A stretch of 64,000 nucleotides of DNA from Tatumella morbirosei (GTDB taxonomy: Bacteria > Pseudomonadota > Gammaproteobacteria > Enterobacterales > Enterobacteriaceae), in assembly GCF_000757425.2 (NCBI RefSeq), contig NZ_JPKR02000003.1:558001-622000 (forward strand), given 5' to 3'. The notes under the pieces are model-generated. The model saw only the letters and a list, made by a program, of their open reading frames with translations, had not been told where the DNA came from and searched no databases. The translations under genes and the position numbers were made by a program. Shown one piece after another: positions 29,068-37,682 of this stretch (its first letter is position 1; each line of letters starts with the position of its first letter).

Positions 29068-29898
29068 ATGTCTCACCAGTCTCAGGTACTGAGTGTCAGT
29101 CAGCTCGGGGTCAGTTACCCCGGGCGGCAGGTACTTCATGACGTCAGTTTCGATATCAACCACGGCGAATTTTGTGGGTTGATCGGTGCCAACGGTTCAG
29201 GGAAAACCACTCTGTTTCGTTCGCTGCTTGGCCTGCAACCGTTATCCAGTGGCCGGATATTACTGAACGGTCATCCGGTACAACAGGGACTCTCTGCTGC
29301 GGGCTATGTCCCGCAGAAAAATTTCCTCGACCCGGATATTCCTCTGACTGCCAGAGATGTGGTTGCCCTTGGACTTGATGGCCATCGGCCGGGTTTCAGA
29401 CTCTGGCCAAACCGTCATCGTCAGTTAATCAATGACACTCTGGCGTCGGTCGATGCTCTCGCTTTTGCTGACCAGCGGATCGGCCGCTTGTCTGGCGGGC
29501 AACAACAACGGGTGCTGATTGCTCATGCACTGGTGCGGCGCCCGCGGATTTTATTGCTGGATGAACCTCTGGCTAACCTGGATATGGCCGCAGCCGCAGA
29601 TATCATCAGTGTGCTGAAAAGACTGGTACGTGAACAGCAGGTTTCAGTGCTGTTGTCAGCCCATGATATTAATCCGTTGTTGCCGGTGATGGACAGGGTG
29701 GTCTATCTGGCTAATGGCCAGGCCGCCAGCGGCCCGACAGACCAGGTAATCCGTACCAGCGTACTCAGTCAGTTATATGGCTACCATATTGATGTGATCC
29801 GGGTTCACGGCCGGATACTGGTAGTTGCCACTGATCGTGACAGCGCCCTCTCTGACCCGGTAGACTGCCAGGCCCCTCATGTAACCACCGTTCCTTAG
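29068..29898 (+). CDS. Metal (zinc-type) ABC transporter ATPase
   Basis: A 276-residue ATP-binding subunit: Walker A GANGSGKTT (near residue 40), Q-loop, signature LSGGQQQRVLIA, Walker B RILLLDEPLANLD, and the H-loop in LLSAHDIN. It starts 6 bases after the binding-protein stop and precedes two permease genes. It energises zinc uptake if the Zur operator reading is right. It resembles the ZnuC/SitB class; no named symbol is assigned because the two-permease layout differs from znuABC. Confidence 0.93.
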   Translation: MSHQSQVLSVSQLGVSYPGRQVLHDVSFDINHGEFCGLIGANGSGKTTLFRSLLGLQPLSSGRILLNGHPVQQGLSAAGYVPQKNFLDPDIPLTARDVVALGLDGHRPGFRLWPNRHRQLINDTLASVDALAFADQRIGRLSGGQQQRVLIAHALVRRPRILLLDEPLANLDMAAAADIISVLKRLVREQQVSVLLSAHDINPLLPVMDRVVYLANGQAASGPTDQVIRTSVLSQLYGYHIDVIRVHGRILVVATDRDSALSDPVDCQAPHVTTVP

Positions 29899-29908
29899 GT
29901 ATTCATTT

Positions 29909-30808
29909 ATGTTTTCCGCGTTATTCAGCCACGGCTTTTTTAGCAGTGAAACCGTGCATACCGCCCTGATCGTTGGCGGTGGTGCTGCCCTGGTCTGTGG
30001 AATTACCGGTGTATTCGCGTTGATTCGTGGCCATGCATTTGCCGGCCATGCCTTATCCGATATCAGTAGTGCAGGAGGTGCCGCTTCCTTTCTGCTCGGC
30101 ATCAATGCGTTGGCCGGTTTTATTATTATGGCGCTGGCCGGAGCCGCAGGTATTGAACTCAGTGCGACACGACGTAGTCGGGAACGCAGCCTGGCGACGG
30201 GGATCGTACTCAGTGCCGGGCTGGGGTTTTCCGCCCTGTTTCTCTATTTCGCTGTAAAACATCATAATTCGTCTGGTGCCACATTATCTGTGATGTTTGG
30301 ATCCATCTGGACATTGCCGGCATCAATTATTCCCTGGATTCTCGCCACCGGAGCGGCAGTACTGGTACTGTTAGCGATTATCTGGCGACCTGTGTTGTTA
30401 TGTGCCATCGATCCTGAACTGGCAGTGATTCGTGGAGTTGCTGTCCGCCGGGTGGGTATTATGCAACTGGCCGCACTGGCACTGGCCGTGGCCTTGTCGT
30501 CAATGACTGTCGGCGCTATTTTGTCGACAGCACTGCTGACCGGTCCTGCAGCCATAGCGCTGAAGTTTGCCCGTTCAGCAGCCACGGCACTGATTATTGC
30601 GGCCCTGACCGGTTTACTCTCCGTGTGGATCGGGGTCTGGCTGGCATGGGAAAGCTTCTACTGGACCAACGGTCAGGGCTGGCCGGTTAGCTTCTTTATT
30701 GTCGGGATCATTTTTATTGTCTGGGCAGCCAGTGGGGTCGTGTCCGGACTTTTCAGCCGTGAAAAGCGGCTGTCAGGACGTTTGTTCAGGAAGAATCAGC
30801 ATGTTTAG
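29909..30808 (+). CDS. Metal ABC transporter permease 1
   Basis: A 299-residue ABC-3 family membrane protein (ZnuB/SitC/MntB type) with about eight helices. GHAFAGHALSDISSAGGAASFLLGI near the N-terminus and AVIRGVAVRRVGIMQLAALALAVALSSMTVGAIL near residue 170 are family patterns. Its last 8 bases overlap the next permease gene. Confidence 0.9.
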   Translation: MFSALFSHGFFSSETVHTALIVGGGAALVCGITGVFALIRGHAFAGHALSDISSAGGAASFLLGINALAGFIIMALAGAAGIELSATRRSRERSLATGIVLSAGLGFSALFLYFAVKHHNSSGATLSVMFGSIWTLPASIIPWILATGAAVLVLLAIIWRPVLLCAIDPELAVIRGVAVRRVGIMQLAALALAVALSSMTVGAILSTALLTGPAAIALKFARSAATALIIAALTGLLSVWIGVWLAWESFYWTNGQGWPVSFFIVGIIFIVWAASGVVSGLFSREKRLSGRLFRKNQHV

Positions 30809-31595
30809 CGGGTTTATGTTAACCGGATGGATTGCCGCCACTCTGGTAGCAGTCCTGTGCGGTATCGTCGGATTTTTTGTTATCTTACGCGGTGAATCTT
30901 TTACCGCGCATGCCTTACCGATGGGGGCATTTCCCGGTGCGGCGGCGGCGGTGTTACTGGGTATCAATCCGTTTTATGGGGTCCTGCTGTTTGCCGGGTT
31001 GGGAGCCGCAGGAATCAGTCACTTCAGCCGTCATCACCGGCATGAAACTGCGACGGCGCTCTGTCTGGTCATGCTATTGGCCACCGGAACCCTGTTGCTG
31101 AGTCTCAGCGGACGCTATGCACAATCCGTGTATTCATTGCTGTTTGGTGACCTGCTCGGGATTAGCCGTGGACAGTTAATCCCCCTGGCCGTCACCGCCG
31201 TAATCAGTATTTCGCTGACCGCCCTTCTTTTCCGCCGACTGTTGCTCAGTTCACTCTCAGCGGAACTGGCAGTGGTACGGGGAATTTCTCTGCGCGCCAC
31301 CCAGGCCGGATTCCTGACTATACTGGCACTCACCACCAGTCTGGCAGTACCTGTGGTCGGTTCATTGTTGGTATTTAGCCTGATGGTCGCCCCGGCTGCC
31401 ATTGCCCGTACCCTGTGCCGCAGACCGGGCAGCGCATTATTACTGTCTGTGGTGATGGCACTGGTCGTGGCATGGAGTGCCATTGCCCTGTCATGGTTCA
31501 GCGACTGGCCTCCCGGATTTTTTGTCGGAACCCTGGGTGCACTGTTTTATCTTATCAGCCGTGGGATTAGCGCTGTCCGCCAGACACCGGCATAA
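30801..31595 (+). CDS. Metal ABC transporter permease 2
   Basis: A 264-residue second ABC-3 family permease, distinct from the first. The segments RGESFTAHALPMGAFPGAAAAVLLGI and AVVRGISLRATQAGFLTILALTTSLAVPVVGSLL correspond to the same positions in permease 1, so the pair probably forms a heterodimer as in SitCD-type systems. The start MFSGFMLTGWIAATL at 30801 is chosen because the upstream frame lies in permease 1 and has no membrane start. Confidence 0.9.
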   Translation: MFSGFMLTGWIAATLVAVLCGIVGFFVILRGESFTAHALPMGAFPGAAAAVLLGINPFYGVLLFAGLGAAGISHFSRHHRHETATALCLVMLLATGTLLLSLSGRYAQSVYSLLFGDLLGISRGQLIPLAVTAVISISLTALLFRRLLLSSLSAELAVVRGISLRATQAGFLTILALTTSLAVPVVGSLLVFSLMVAPAAIARTLCRRPGSALLLSVVMALVVAWSAIALSWFSDWPPGFFVGTLGALFYLISRGISAVRQTPA

Positions 31596-31610
31596 CCTTG
31601 GGTACTTATT

Positions 31611-31654
31611 GGCCCGGACTCAGGTTATTTCTGCTGAGCCGGGCCGGAATTTAT
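31611..31654 (+). terminator. Terminator of the zinc ABC operon
   Basis: A strong stem, GGCCCGG-A-CTCAG pairing with CTGAG-CCGGGCC (one bulged A), loop of about 10, followed by AATTTATT, 16 bases after the last permease stop. Confidence 0.7.
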
Positions 31655-31845
31655 TGTAACCCGCTCCCCACCACTGACATAAATGTTTAATTTTTATTCA
31701 GATAATCTTATGAATTACCTGAACTGCCACTCATGTCATATTTCTATCATCTGTGTCCTGTAAATCATTGTTACCTTTTTTAAATCACCTGTCCGACTTC
31801 TGCACGGAAGGGTGACTTTTTCTTACTGAAACAGTGGCGATAATA

Positions 31846-32949
31846 ATGATTAAAGGCAATTCTCTCGCGATTCTTATTTCTTCATTACTCATTCCTGTGG
31901 CTTCTCATGCTGCGCTGATTTACAACAATGATGGCAACAAATTAAGTTTGTACGGTAAAGTCCGGGCCGAGCACTATATCTCCAAATCTGCAGATAATGA
32001 TGGTGATCAGAGTTATGTCCGGTTCGGATTTAAAGGTCGGACCAAAATTAATGACTGGCTGCAAGGTTATGGTCAATGGGAATATGAAGCCGATAGTAGC
32101 GTCTCAGAGTCTGAGGGAACCGATAATGACAAGACCAGGCTGGGTTTTGCCGGTCTGAAAGCTAAAAAATGGGGCTCCATCGACTATGGCCGTAACTATG
32201 GTGCCACATACGATATCGAGGCCTGGACCGATGTCTTCCCTGAGTTCGGCGGTGATGGCTACGTGAAAAAAGACCAGTTTATGACCAAGCGTGCCAATGG
32301 TCTGCTGACCTGGCGCAACAATGATTTCTTTGACCTGATCGATGGTCTGGATGTGGCATTGCAATATCAGGGCAAAAACGAAAATGACGACAGAAAAGAA
32401 AAAACCACCAATGGTGACGGCTATGCGGCATCTGCCCGCTACCTGATCGGCGGTGGTGTCAGTGTGGGTGCGGCCTATGCATCCTCTGACCGGACCCTGG
32501 CTCAGAAAGAGGAAGCCCTCGGTTCCGGGGACAGAGCCACCACCAGAACTGTCGGTATTCAGTACGACGCCAACCAGATTTATCTGGCAGCCACCTTTGC
32601 TCAAACCCGTAATACCATCCCGTTAACGGTACCCAAAGGAGTTTCCAGCCTGTCTAAAAAGAAAATCACCGGTTATGCCCGCAAAACCCAGACGATGGAA
32701 CTGGCGGCTCAGTACCAGTTTGAGTCAGGATTCGCACCTTCTCTTGGCTATGTTTATACCCGTGCCGAAAATATTGAAGGGGTGGGTGATGCCGATTTAG
32801 TTAATTATATCGATGTCGCTTTTACCTGGTACTTTAACAAAAATATGTCGCTGTTTACTGACTACGAAATTAACCGCCTGTCCTCTGATAATAAACTGCA
32901 ACTGGATACCGATAATATTCTGGCAGTGGGCATGACCTACAAATTTTGA
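31846..32949 (+). CDS. General porin, OmpC/OmpF/PhoE family
   Basis: A 367-residue outer membrane trimeric porin precursor. Signal peptide MIKGNSLAILISSLLIPVASHA, then the mature start ALIYNNDGNKLSLYGKVRAEHY. The constriction-loop region has GRNYGATYDIEAWTDVFPEFGGD (L3 pattern) and the C-terminus ends in ...AVGMTYKF with the required terminal Phe. Which paralogue it is (OmpC, OmpF, OmpN or a divergent porin) cannot be settled by eye. It is the last gene before tRNA-Asn, with a hairpin (ACCGGCCC / GGGCCGGT) at 32961-32987 after the stop. Confidence 0.93.
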   Translation: MIKGNSLAILISSLLIPVASHAALIYNNDGNKLSLYGKVRAEHYISKSADNDGDQSYVRFGFKGRTKINDWLQGYGQWEYEADSSVSESEGTDNDKTRLGFAGLKAKKWGSIDYGRNYGATYDIEAWTDVFPEFGGDGYVKKDQFMTKRANGLLTWRNNDFFDLIDGLDVALQYQGKNENDDRKEKTTNGDGYAASARYLIGGGVSVGAAYASSDRTLAQKEEALGSGDRATTRTVGIQYDANQIYLAATFAQTRNTIPLTVPKGVSSLSKKKITGYARKTQTMELAAQYQFESGFAPSLGYVYTRAENIEGVGDADLVNYIDVAFTWYFNKNMSLFTDYEINRLSSDNKLQLDTDNILAVGMTYKF

Positions 32950-33226
32950 TTCGCCCCTCCACCGGCCCATCCAGTGTCAGGGCCGGTAAAATCCCCTGGT
33001 TTTCCCACCTGCAACGCTCAATTTTTACCCATCGCTACCGTTATTTTCATCGAATAAAAAGATATCGAGCAGAACGTGATTGATCAGATCTACCGGACCG
33101 CAACCAACGAGACGACAAAGTGACCGGGGATCGACGCAGAAACATGCGGGTATGGTGGTTTTTGCGCCAGATTCACCAGGAGCGCTGAAATATTCAACAT
33201 TCAGTCAAAACCCGCGCGAAAGACCT
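32950..33226. other. Intergenic region, porin to tRNA-Asn promoter
   Basis: Contains the post-porin hairpin at 32961-32987 (no T-run, so termination is uncertain). Nothing else recognised. Confidence 0.4.
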
Positions 33227-33255
33227 TTGACAACCCAGGCAGGCGCCGCTAATAT
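33227..33255 (+). promoter_or_regulatory. Sigma-70 promoter of tRNA-Asn
   Basis: TTGACA at 33227-33232, a 17-nt spacer, and TAATAT at 33250-33255, followed by a GC-rich discriminator (GCGCC) as expected for a stringently controlled tRNA promoter. It lies 21 bases before the tRNA. Confidence 0.85.
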
Positions 33256-33276
33256 GCGCCTCGTCTTCACGACAAT

Positions 33277-33352
33277 TCCTCTGTAGTTCAGTCGGTAGAA
33301 CGGCGGACTGTTAATCCGTATGTCACTGGTTCGAGTCCAGTCAGAGGAGCCA
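33277..33352 (+). tRNA. tRNA-Asn (GUU anticodon)
   Basis: A 76-nt cloverleaf: acceptor TCCTCTG pairs with CAGAGGA, TTCGA in the T loop, anticodon GTT at 33310-33312, and an encoded CCA at 33350-33352 after the discriminator G. Asn tRNA 3' ends are frequent integration sites for genomic islands, and the genes downstream look accessory. Confidence 0.97.
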
Positions 33353-33361
33353 TATTAAAGA

Positions 33362-33395
33362 AGCCTGCTTAAGGAAACTTAAGCGGGCTTTTTGC
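33362..33395 (+). terminator. Terminator of tRNA-Asn
   Basis: A 12-bp stem (AGCCTGCTTAAG / CTTAAGCGGGCT with one G-U type pair, GAAA loop) followed by TTTTT, ten bases after the tRNA. Confidence 0.85.
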
Positions 33396-33753
33396 ATTTA
33401 TATCGCCTGACGATCTGTATCTGGCTCTGACCCTGCGACAACACACTAACCAGCGATTGTTTCCAGGGCATTTTATTTTTCCCCGTCCTCAGGAAAGTCC
33501 GGTGGTTTGGCAGTACTCAGATGAGCTCAATAATGGAGTGCCCCATATTGACTCTGATAGTGGATGTCGATGTGATGGCAGCTGTTGCTAAAATTTTTGT
33601 CACCAACGAAAATCCATCGGTTTATTCAGATTACCCCATTATCGTCATGAGTCATGAGCCACCAGCCTCCTGGCACCGCAGTCCGGTTTACATTGAACAT
33701 TTGCACAGGATACCGACAGTTGCAGATTAATGTGCCTGTGCTGCCGCTTCGGG
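33396..33753. other. Intergenic region downstream of tRNA-Asn
   Basis: About 360 bases. A 69-codon open frame (33521-33730) has no ribosome site or recognisable content. No integrase remnant and no second copy of the tRNA 3' end was found. Confidence 0.35.
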
Positions 33754-34674
33754 TTACACAGGTTCCATTAGTGCGAATGCTGTGCGCATTGTACGCGCCT
33801 CCTCTCCTGGACTTCGACCAAACAGTCTTTTGAACTCCCGATTGAACTGCGACGCACTTTCGTAGCCGACCCGCGCAGCTGCGCCGGCTGCAGTAACGTT
33901 GTCCCGAATCATCATCAGTCGCGCCTGATGTAGACGCACAGACTTGATGTACTGGATGGGAGAAGTCGCTGCCACAGCTTTAAAATGCACATGAAAAGCA
34001 GGAACACTCAGACCAGCTTCCTGTGCAAGCGAGGCCACATCCAGTGGCTGGGTATACTCGAGATGGATACGCCGTAACGTTCGCGCAATACGACCAAAGT
34101 TACCATGGCAGGCCAACGCTGCGCGAATAGCTCCACCCCGGTCACCCAACAAGACACGAAAAATCAGCTCCCGAACAATCCCGGGTCCCAGAACTCTGGC
34201 TTCGATTGGTGAAAATAATACCTTCAATAGACGAACTGTCGTATCTGCCAGCGTGTCATCGAGGGGGGTGGAGACGATACCAACAGGTGAATTCGAAAGA
34301 GCATTGTCATGGTGATCGATAGTCATCACCAGGTCTGCCACCGCCGTCATATCCAGACGAATGGACACGGCAAGCAAAGGTTCTTCCGGACTGGCATCTG
34401 TCTCGGTTGAAAATGGCAGAGGTACTGAAAGCACCAGGTAGTGTAATGGGTCGTAGTGATAAATCTTATCGGCGAGGTAACCTCTTTTATGTCCCTGACA
34501 GACAATCACAATGCCCGGTTCGTACAATACCGGGGTTCGCCCCAGCGCTCCGTCAGCTCGCATCAGACGCACGCCATCAAGCAACGTAAGGGTATGACCT
34601 TCTTGGGGGGCGAGCTGGCAAATCATCGCCGCCATTTCGGACTGTTGAGACCCTGAAGGTAAACTTTGTGGCAT
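33754..34674 (-). CDS. AraC-family regulator (YqhC-like architecture)
   Basis: A 306-residue regulator: an N-terminal AraC_N-type sensor domain (HTLTLLDGVRLMRAD, VLYEPGIVIVCQGHKRGYL) and a C-terminal AraC DNA-binding domain (DVASLAQEAGLSVPAFHVHFKAVAATSPIQYIK and AAARVGYESASQFNREFKRLFGRSPGE). This layout is shared with E. coli YqhC, which controls an aldehyde reductase. It faces an SDR oxidoreductase and probably controls it, by analogy and position. Starts with ATG at 34674. Confidence 0.88.
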   Translation of the reverse strand: MPQSLPSGSQQSEMAAMICQLAPQEGHTLTLLDGVRLMRADGALGRTPVLYEPGIVIVCQGHKRGYLADKIYHYDPLHYLVLSVPLPFSTETDASPEEPLLAVSIRLDMTAVADLVMTIDHHDNALSNSPVGIVSTPLDDTLADTTVRLLKVLFSPIEARVLGPGIVRELIFRVLLGDRGGAIRAALACHGNFGRIARTLRRIHLEYTQPLDVASLAQEAGLSVPAFHVHFKAVAATSPIQYIKSVRLHQARLMMIRDNVTAAGAAARVGYESASQFNREFKRLFGRSPGEEARTMRTAFALMEPV

Positions 34675-34855
34675 ACATCCGACCTGTTAATTGACCTAAT
34701 GCTTATATTTTCACCTCCTGCATACATAAAAATCAATAAGGGAAATAGGATTAGGCAATGATGCAAGAGTGTCAGGCCTGTCACCGTATGTGCTCTCTCT
34801 TTATGATTCCTGTCAGTTAAATATTCCCATGATATAGCCTCTCCAGCCCGGTGAC

Positions 34856-34954
34856 AGGCAAGGAGAAACAGCCTTTCTGGCGTCAGACAGGGCCAGTTAC
34901 ATTGTCGGCGCAGTGGTTATGGCCGACGGTGGCATGAGTGTCGCCATTCAGTGA
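34856..34954 (+). pseudogene. 3' remnant of a short-chain dehydrogenase gene
   Basis: One frame reads ...AFLASDRASYIVGAVVMADGGMSVAIQ and then stops. That is the typical C-terminal end of SDR enzymes (AFLASD..S.I.GA...DGG). No upstream part exists: an AraC-type gene on the other strand occupies the space. It lies just before an intact SDR gene, so an older SDR copy was probably deleted or replaced here. Confidence 0.7.
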
Positions 34955-34989
34955 TGCAATTCTTTTTTCAAGAACAGGAGTCTTCATCA

Positions 34990-35805
34990 ATGCAACAACA
35001 AACCTCCCCTGCAAAAGTCTGGTTTATCACCGGAGCTGCTCGTGGTATTGGTCTTTCGCTGGCACGCCAGTTACTGGCGCGAGGCGATACCGTAGCCGCG
35101 ACCTCCCGCACCCTGACCAGTCTGCGTCAGGTATTCGGCGACGATAACGCGCGGCTGCTGGCGCTGGAGGTGGACCTGGTGAACGAAGTCAGCGTTCAAC
35201 AAGCCATCAACAGCACCATTGCCGCCTTCGGGCACATTGACTGTGTGGTCAACAACGCAGGCTACGGCCAGCAGGGTACCATTGAAGCATTAACCGACAG
35301 CGAATTACGCCGCAATTTCGATGTTAACGTATTTGCTCCCCTGCATGTACTGCGCCATGCCCTGCCGCATATGCGTACGCGGCGCAGCGGCCATATCTTC
35401 AACGTGGCGTCGATCGTAGGCTTTCAGGGCGGTTACGCGGGCTGGGGAAGCTATGTCGCCAGCAAATTCGCACTGGCCGGTCTGACCGAAACCCTGGCGG
35501 CCGAACTGGCCGAACTGAATATCAGAGCCACAGTGGTCTATCCTGGACCGGTGCGCACCGGGTTCCTGTCAAAGGAGACACTGGTCGTGGCCCAGCGCAC
35601 AATCGCTGACTATACCGAAGCTCAGGCCTCGCTGGACCTCCATCTGAACGGTCTGGACGGCAAACAGGCTGGCAATCCTGATAAAGTAGCTTCTCTGATA
35701 CTGCAGGCGGCCAGTGCTGACGCCCCACCCGTGCATCTTTTTGCAGGTAAGATTGCCAACACTCTTGCTGAACAAAAAAATGCATGCAGTGAGTCAGGAC
35801 CTTGA
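34990..35805 (+). CDS. SDR-family oxidoreductase
   Basis: A 271-residue classical short-chain dehydrogenase. NAD(P)-binding TGAARGIG (near residue 15), NNAGYG, and active-site Tyr-Lys in SYVASKFALAGL with the preceding Ser in NVASIVG. PGPVRTGFL follows, as in the family. The start at 34990 has AGGAG 9 bases upstream; the in-frame start at 34951 lies in the SDR remnant. Substrate unknown, though control by the divergent AraC regulator suggests aldehyde or carbonyl reduction. Confidence 0.9.
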   Translation: MQQQTSPAKVWFITGAARGIGLSLARQLLARGDTVAATSRTLTSLRQVFGDDNARLLALEVDLVNEVSVQQAINSTIAAFGHIDCVVNNAGYGQQGTIEALTDSELRRNFDVNVFAPLHVLRHALPHMRTRRSGHIFNVASIVGFQGGYAGWGSYVASKFALAGLTETLAAELAELNIRATVVYPGPVRTGFLSKETLVVAQRTIADYTEAQASLDLHLNGLDGKQAGNPDKVASLILQAASADAPPVHLFAGKIANTLAEQKNACSESGP

Positions 35806-35911
35806 TGTCTGGCGAAGTGCGTCAGATGCCACGGATTTTGAAGAGTAATAACCCATTCACCGGGGACATGTGAACCACACTGTCCCTGATTTGCTTTCTG
35901 GAGGATATCTC

Positions 35912-36469
35912 ATGCATGACAGCCTGCCTGCGGAGAAAGCGTACCGTATTCTTGAAGCTGGTCCCGTTATTCTGGTATCCACGAGGGGGACAGATGGCCG
36001 AACGAATCTGATGACCGCAGGTTTTCACATGATGATGCAGCATGCCCCACCGCTGGTCGGTGTGATTATCGGCCCCTGGGATTACAGCTATCAGGCGCTG
36101 TCAGATACAGGAGAATGTGTTCTGGCTGTACCGCCAGCCGGGATGGCAAAGACCGTTGTGGACATCGGTAATTGCTCGGGGGAAACAGACGACAAATTTG
36201 CTCGTTTCGGCCTGACGCCCATCGCCGCGCAATCAATCAGTGCGCCTCTGGTAGATGAATGCCTGGCTAACCTGGAGTGCAGAGTGGTGGATGACCGCCA
36301 GGTGCGGCGCTATAACCTGTGGGTGCTGGAAGTTCGGCGGATTTGGCTTGACAGCGCATGGCAGGAACTGCGCCTGCTCCACCATCAGGGCGATGGCCAT
36401 TTCAGTGTCGACGGAGAGATGCTTGACCTTAGTGACAGGATGGTAAAATGGCGCGATCTGATGAACTGA
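35912..36469 (+). CDS. Flavin reductase-like FMN-binding protein
   Basis: A 185-residue split-barrel FMN-binding protein of the flavin reductase class (pattern VILVSTRGTDGRTNLMTAGFHMMMQ, VGVIIGPWDYSYQALSDTGECVLAVPPAGMAKTVVDIGNCSG). The ATG at 35912 has GGAGG 8 bases upstream, which is preferred to 35870. It follows the SDR gene by about 100 bp and may share its transcript; no partner monooxygenase is adjacent. It could use flavin for reduction of its own substrate. Confidence 0.83.
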   Translation: MHDSLPAEKAYRILEAGPVILVSTRGTDGRTNLMTAGFHMMMQHAPPLVGVIIGPWDYSYQALSDTGECVLAVPPAGMAKTVVDIGNCSGETDDKFARFGLTPIAAQSISAPLVDECLANLECRVVDDRQVRRYNLWVLEVRRIWLDSAWQELRLLHHQGDGHFSVDGEMLDLSDRMVKWRDLMN

Positions 36470-36500
36470 ATGTTGTTCCATTCTGACTAAAAGCGCTTGC

Positions 36501-36540
36501 TGGCAATACATTACCGGTAAAAGCCGGTAATGTATTGCCA
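36501..36540. terminator. Bidirectional terminator, 17-bp perfect stem
   Basis: TGGCAATACATTACCGG pairs without mismatch with its reverse complement at 36524-36540, loop of 6 (TAAAAG). It lies between the convergent flavin reductase-like and LysR genes and can serve both. Confidence 0.75.
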
Positions 36541-36635
36541 TTAAAAAGGACGCAGGTCTTGTGATCCATCCCGTAGCAGGATCTTACGGCCAACAGAATG
36601 AAAATGTACGCTAAAAAGTTAACTCTCTTTTTACT

Positions 36636-37541
36636 TTACTGACGATTATCCGGGTGACTTAACATCGTTCTGCTCCAGTCATAAAAAGCGCGAACTGACG
36701 GTGGTATATACCGGCTATAGGGGTATACCAGGGATAGCGGTAATTCAGAGGTGCTGTTCTCCAGACAGGAGACCAGTTCCCCGCTTTGCAGGTACGGCAT
36801 AGCCAGATAACTGGCGACACGGATTAACCCAACCCCCTGTATCCCGGCCTGAATATAGGCATCGGTATCGTCAACGATGAGTACCTCTCTCATACGGATC
36901 GCCCGATCCCCACCATCAAGGGTAAAAAACCATTCAGTTGTGCGTCCGGTGCGGTGATTCAGATAGCCAACCGCGTGATGCTTTTCCAGTTCATCCAGTT
37001 TTTGCGGCTTGCCGAAAGCATCAATATAAGACGGCGCGGCCAGAACGACCCAGGTAAAACCAGGCAGTGGGCGGGCAACCAGGGTTGTTGAATCTTCGAT
37101 CCTGCCAGTACGGATCACGCAGTCATATCCTTCCCTGATGATATCCTCAACATTATCGCTTGAGCACAGCATCACTTCCAGCCCGGGGTACTGGCGGAGA
37201 AACGACGGGAGTCCGGGGATAATGCAATGTCGGGCGAGGGACTGGGGCATCCCCACTTTGAAACGGCCTCCTGGCTGCTCAGATCGGGCGGGAAAAGACG
37301 ACTCCATGGCGGCAATATCCGTCAGGATCCTTTTGCATTCGTCGTAGTAGCGCTGGCCCTCCGTCGTGATGCTGAGTTTGCGGGTAGTACGCTGCAAAAG
37401 CTGGATACCAAGCCAGGATTCCAGCTCCCGGATAACCCTGGAAACCGTAGAGCGTGGCAGACCCAGCACTTCTGCCGCTCTTGCAAAGCCATGAGTTTCC
37501 ACCACGCTGACATAGACCTGCATTGCTGCCAGTTTATCCAT
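36636..37541 (-). CDS. LysR-family regulator
   Basis: A 301-residue LysR-type regulator: winged HTH at the N-terminus (ETHGFARAAEVLGLPRSTVSRVIRELESWLGIQLLQRTTRKLS), then an effector domain. It is divergent from the NmrA-like gene at 37683 and so probably controls it. The type is that of the DmlR/YafC-like subgroup (RTTRKLSITTEGQRYY). Effector unknown. Confidence 0.9.
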   Translation of the reverse strand: MDKLAAMQVYVSVVETHGFARAAEVLGLPRSTVSRVIRELESWLGIQLLQRTTRKLSITTEGQRYYDECKRILTDIAAMESSFPARSEQPGGRFKVGMPQSLARHCIIPGLPSFLRQYPGLEVMLCSSDNVEDIIREGYDCVIRTGRIEDSTTLVARPLPGFTWVVLAAPSYIDAFGKPQKLDELEKHHAVGYLNHRTGRTTEWFFTLDGGDRAIRMREVLIVDDTDAYIQAGIQGVGLIRVASYLAMPYLQSGELVSCLENSTSELPLSLVYPYSRYIPPSVRAFYDWSRTMLSHPDNRQ

Positions 37542-37682
37542 CCTACCCTCTTGCCTGTAGATATTGATTATCCCGTCAGAGCGAACAGTCTAACCCGGTT
37601 TAGGGATCTTATCGAACGTACATCATCGCCCTACACTTTCTCCCGGACACTGAACACGGCTAAAATAGTATAAGGAACTAAC

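Noticed and set aside
33340..33352. Attachment site of an integrated element at tRNA-Asn
   Set aside because: A second copy of the tRNA 3' end was not found in the window and no integrase is present.
33521..33730. 69-codon open frame after tRNA-Asn
   Set aside because: No ribosome site, no recognisable content, low coding character.
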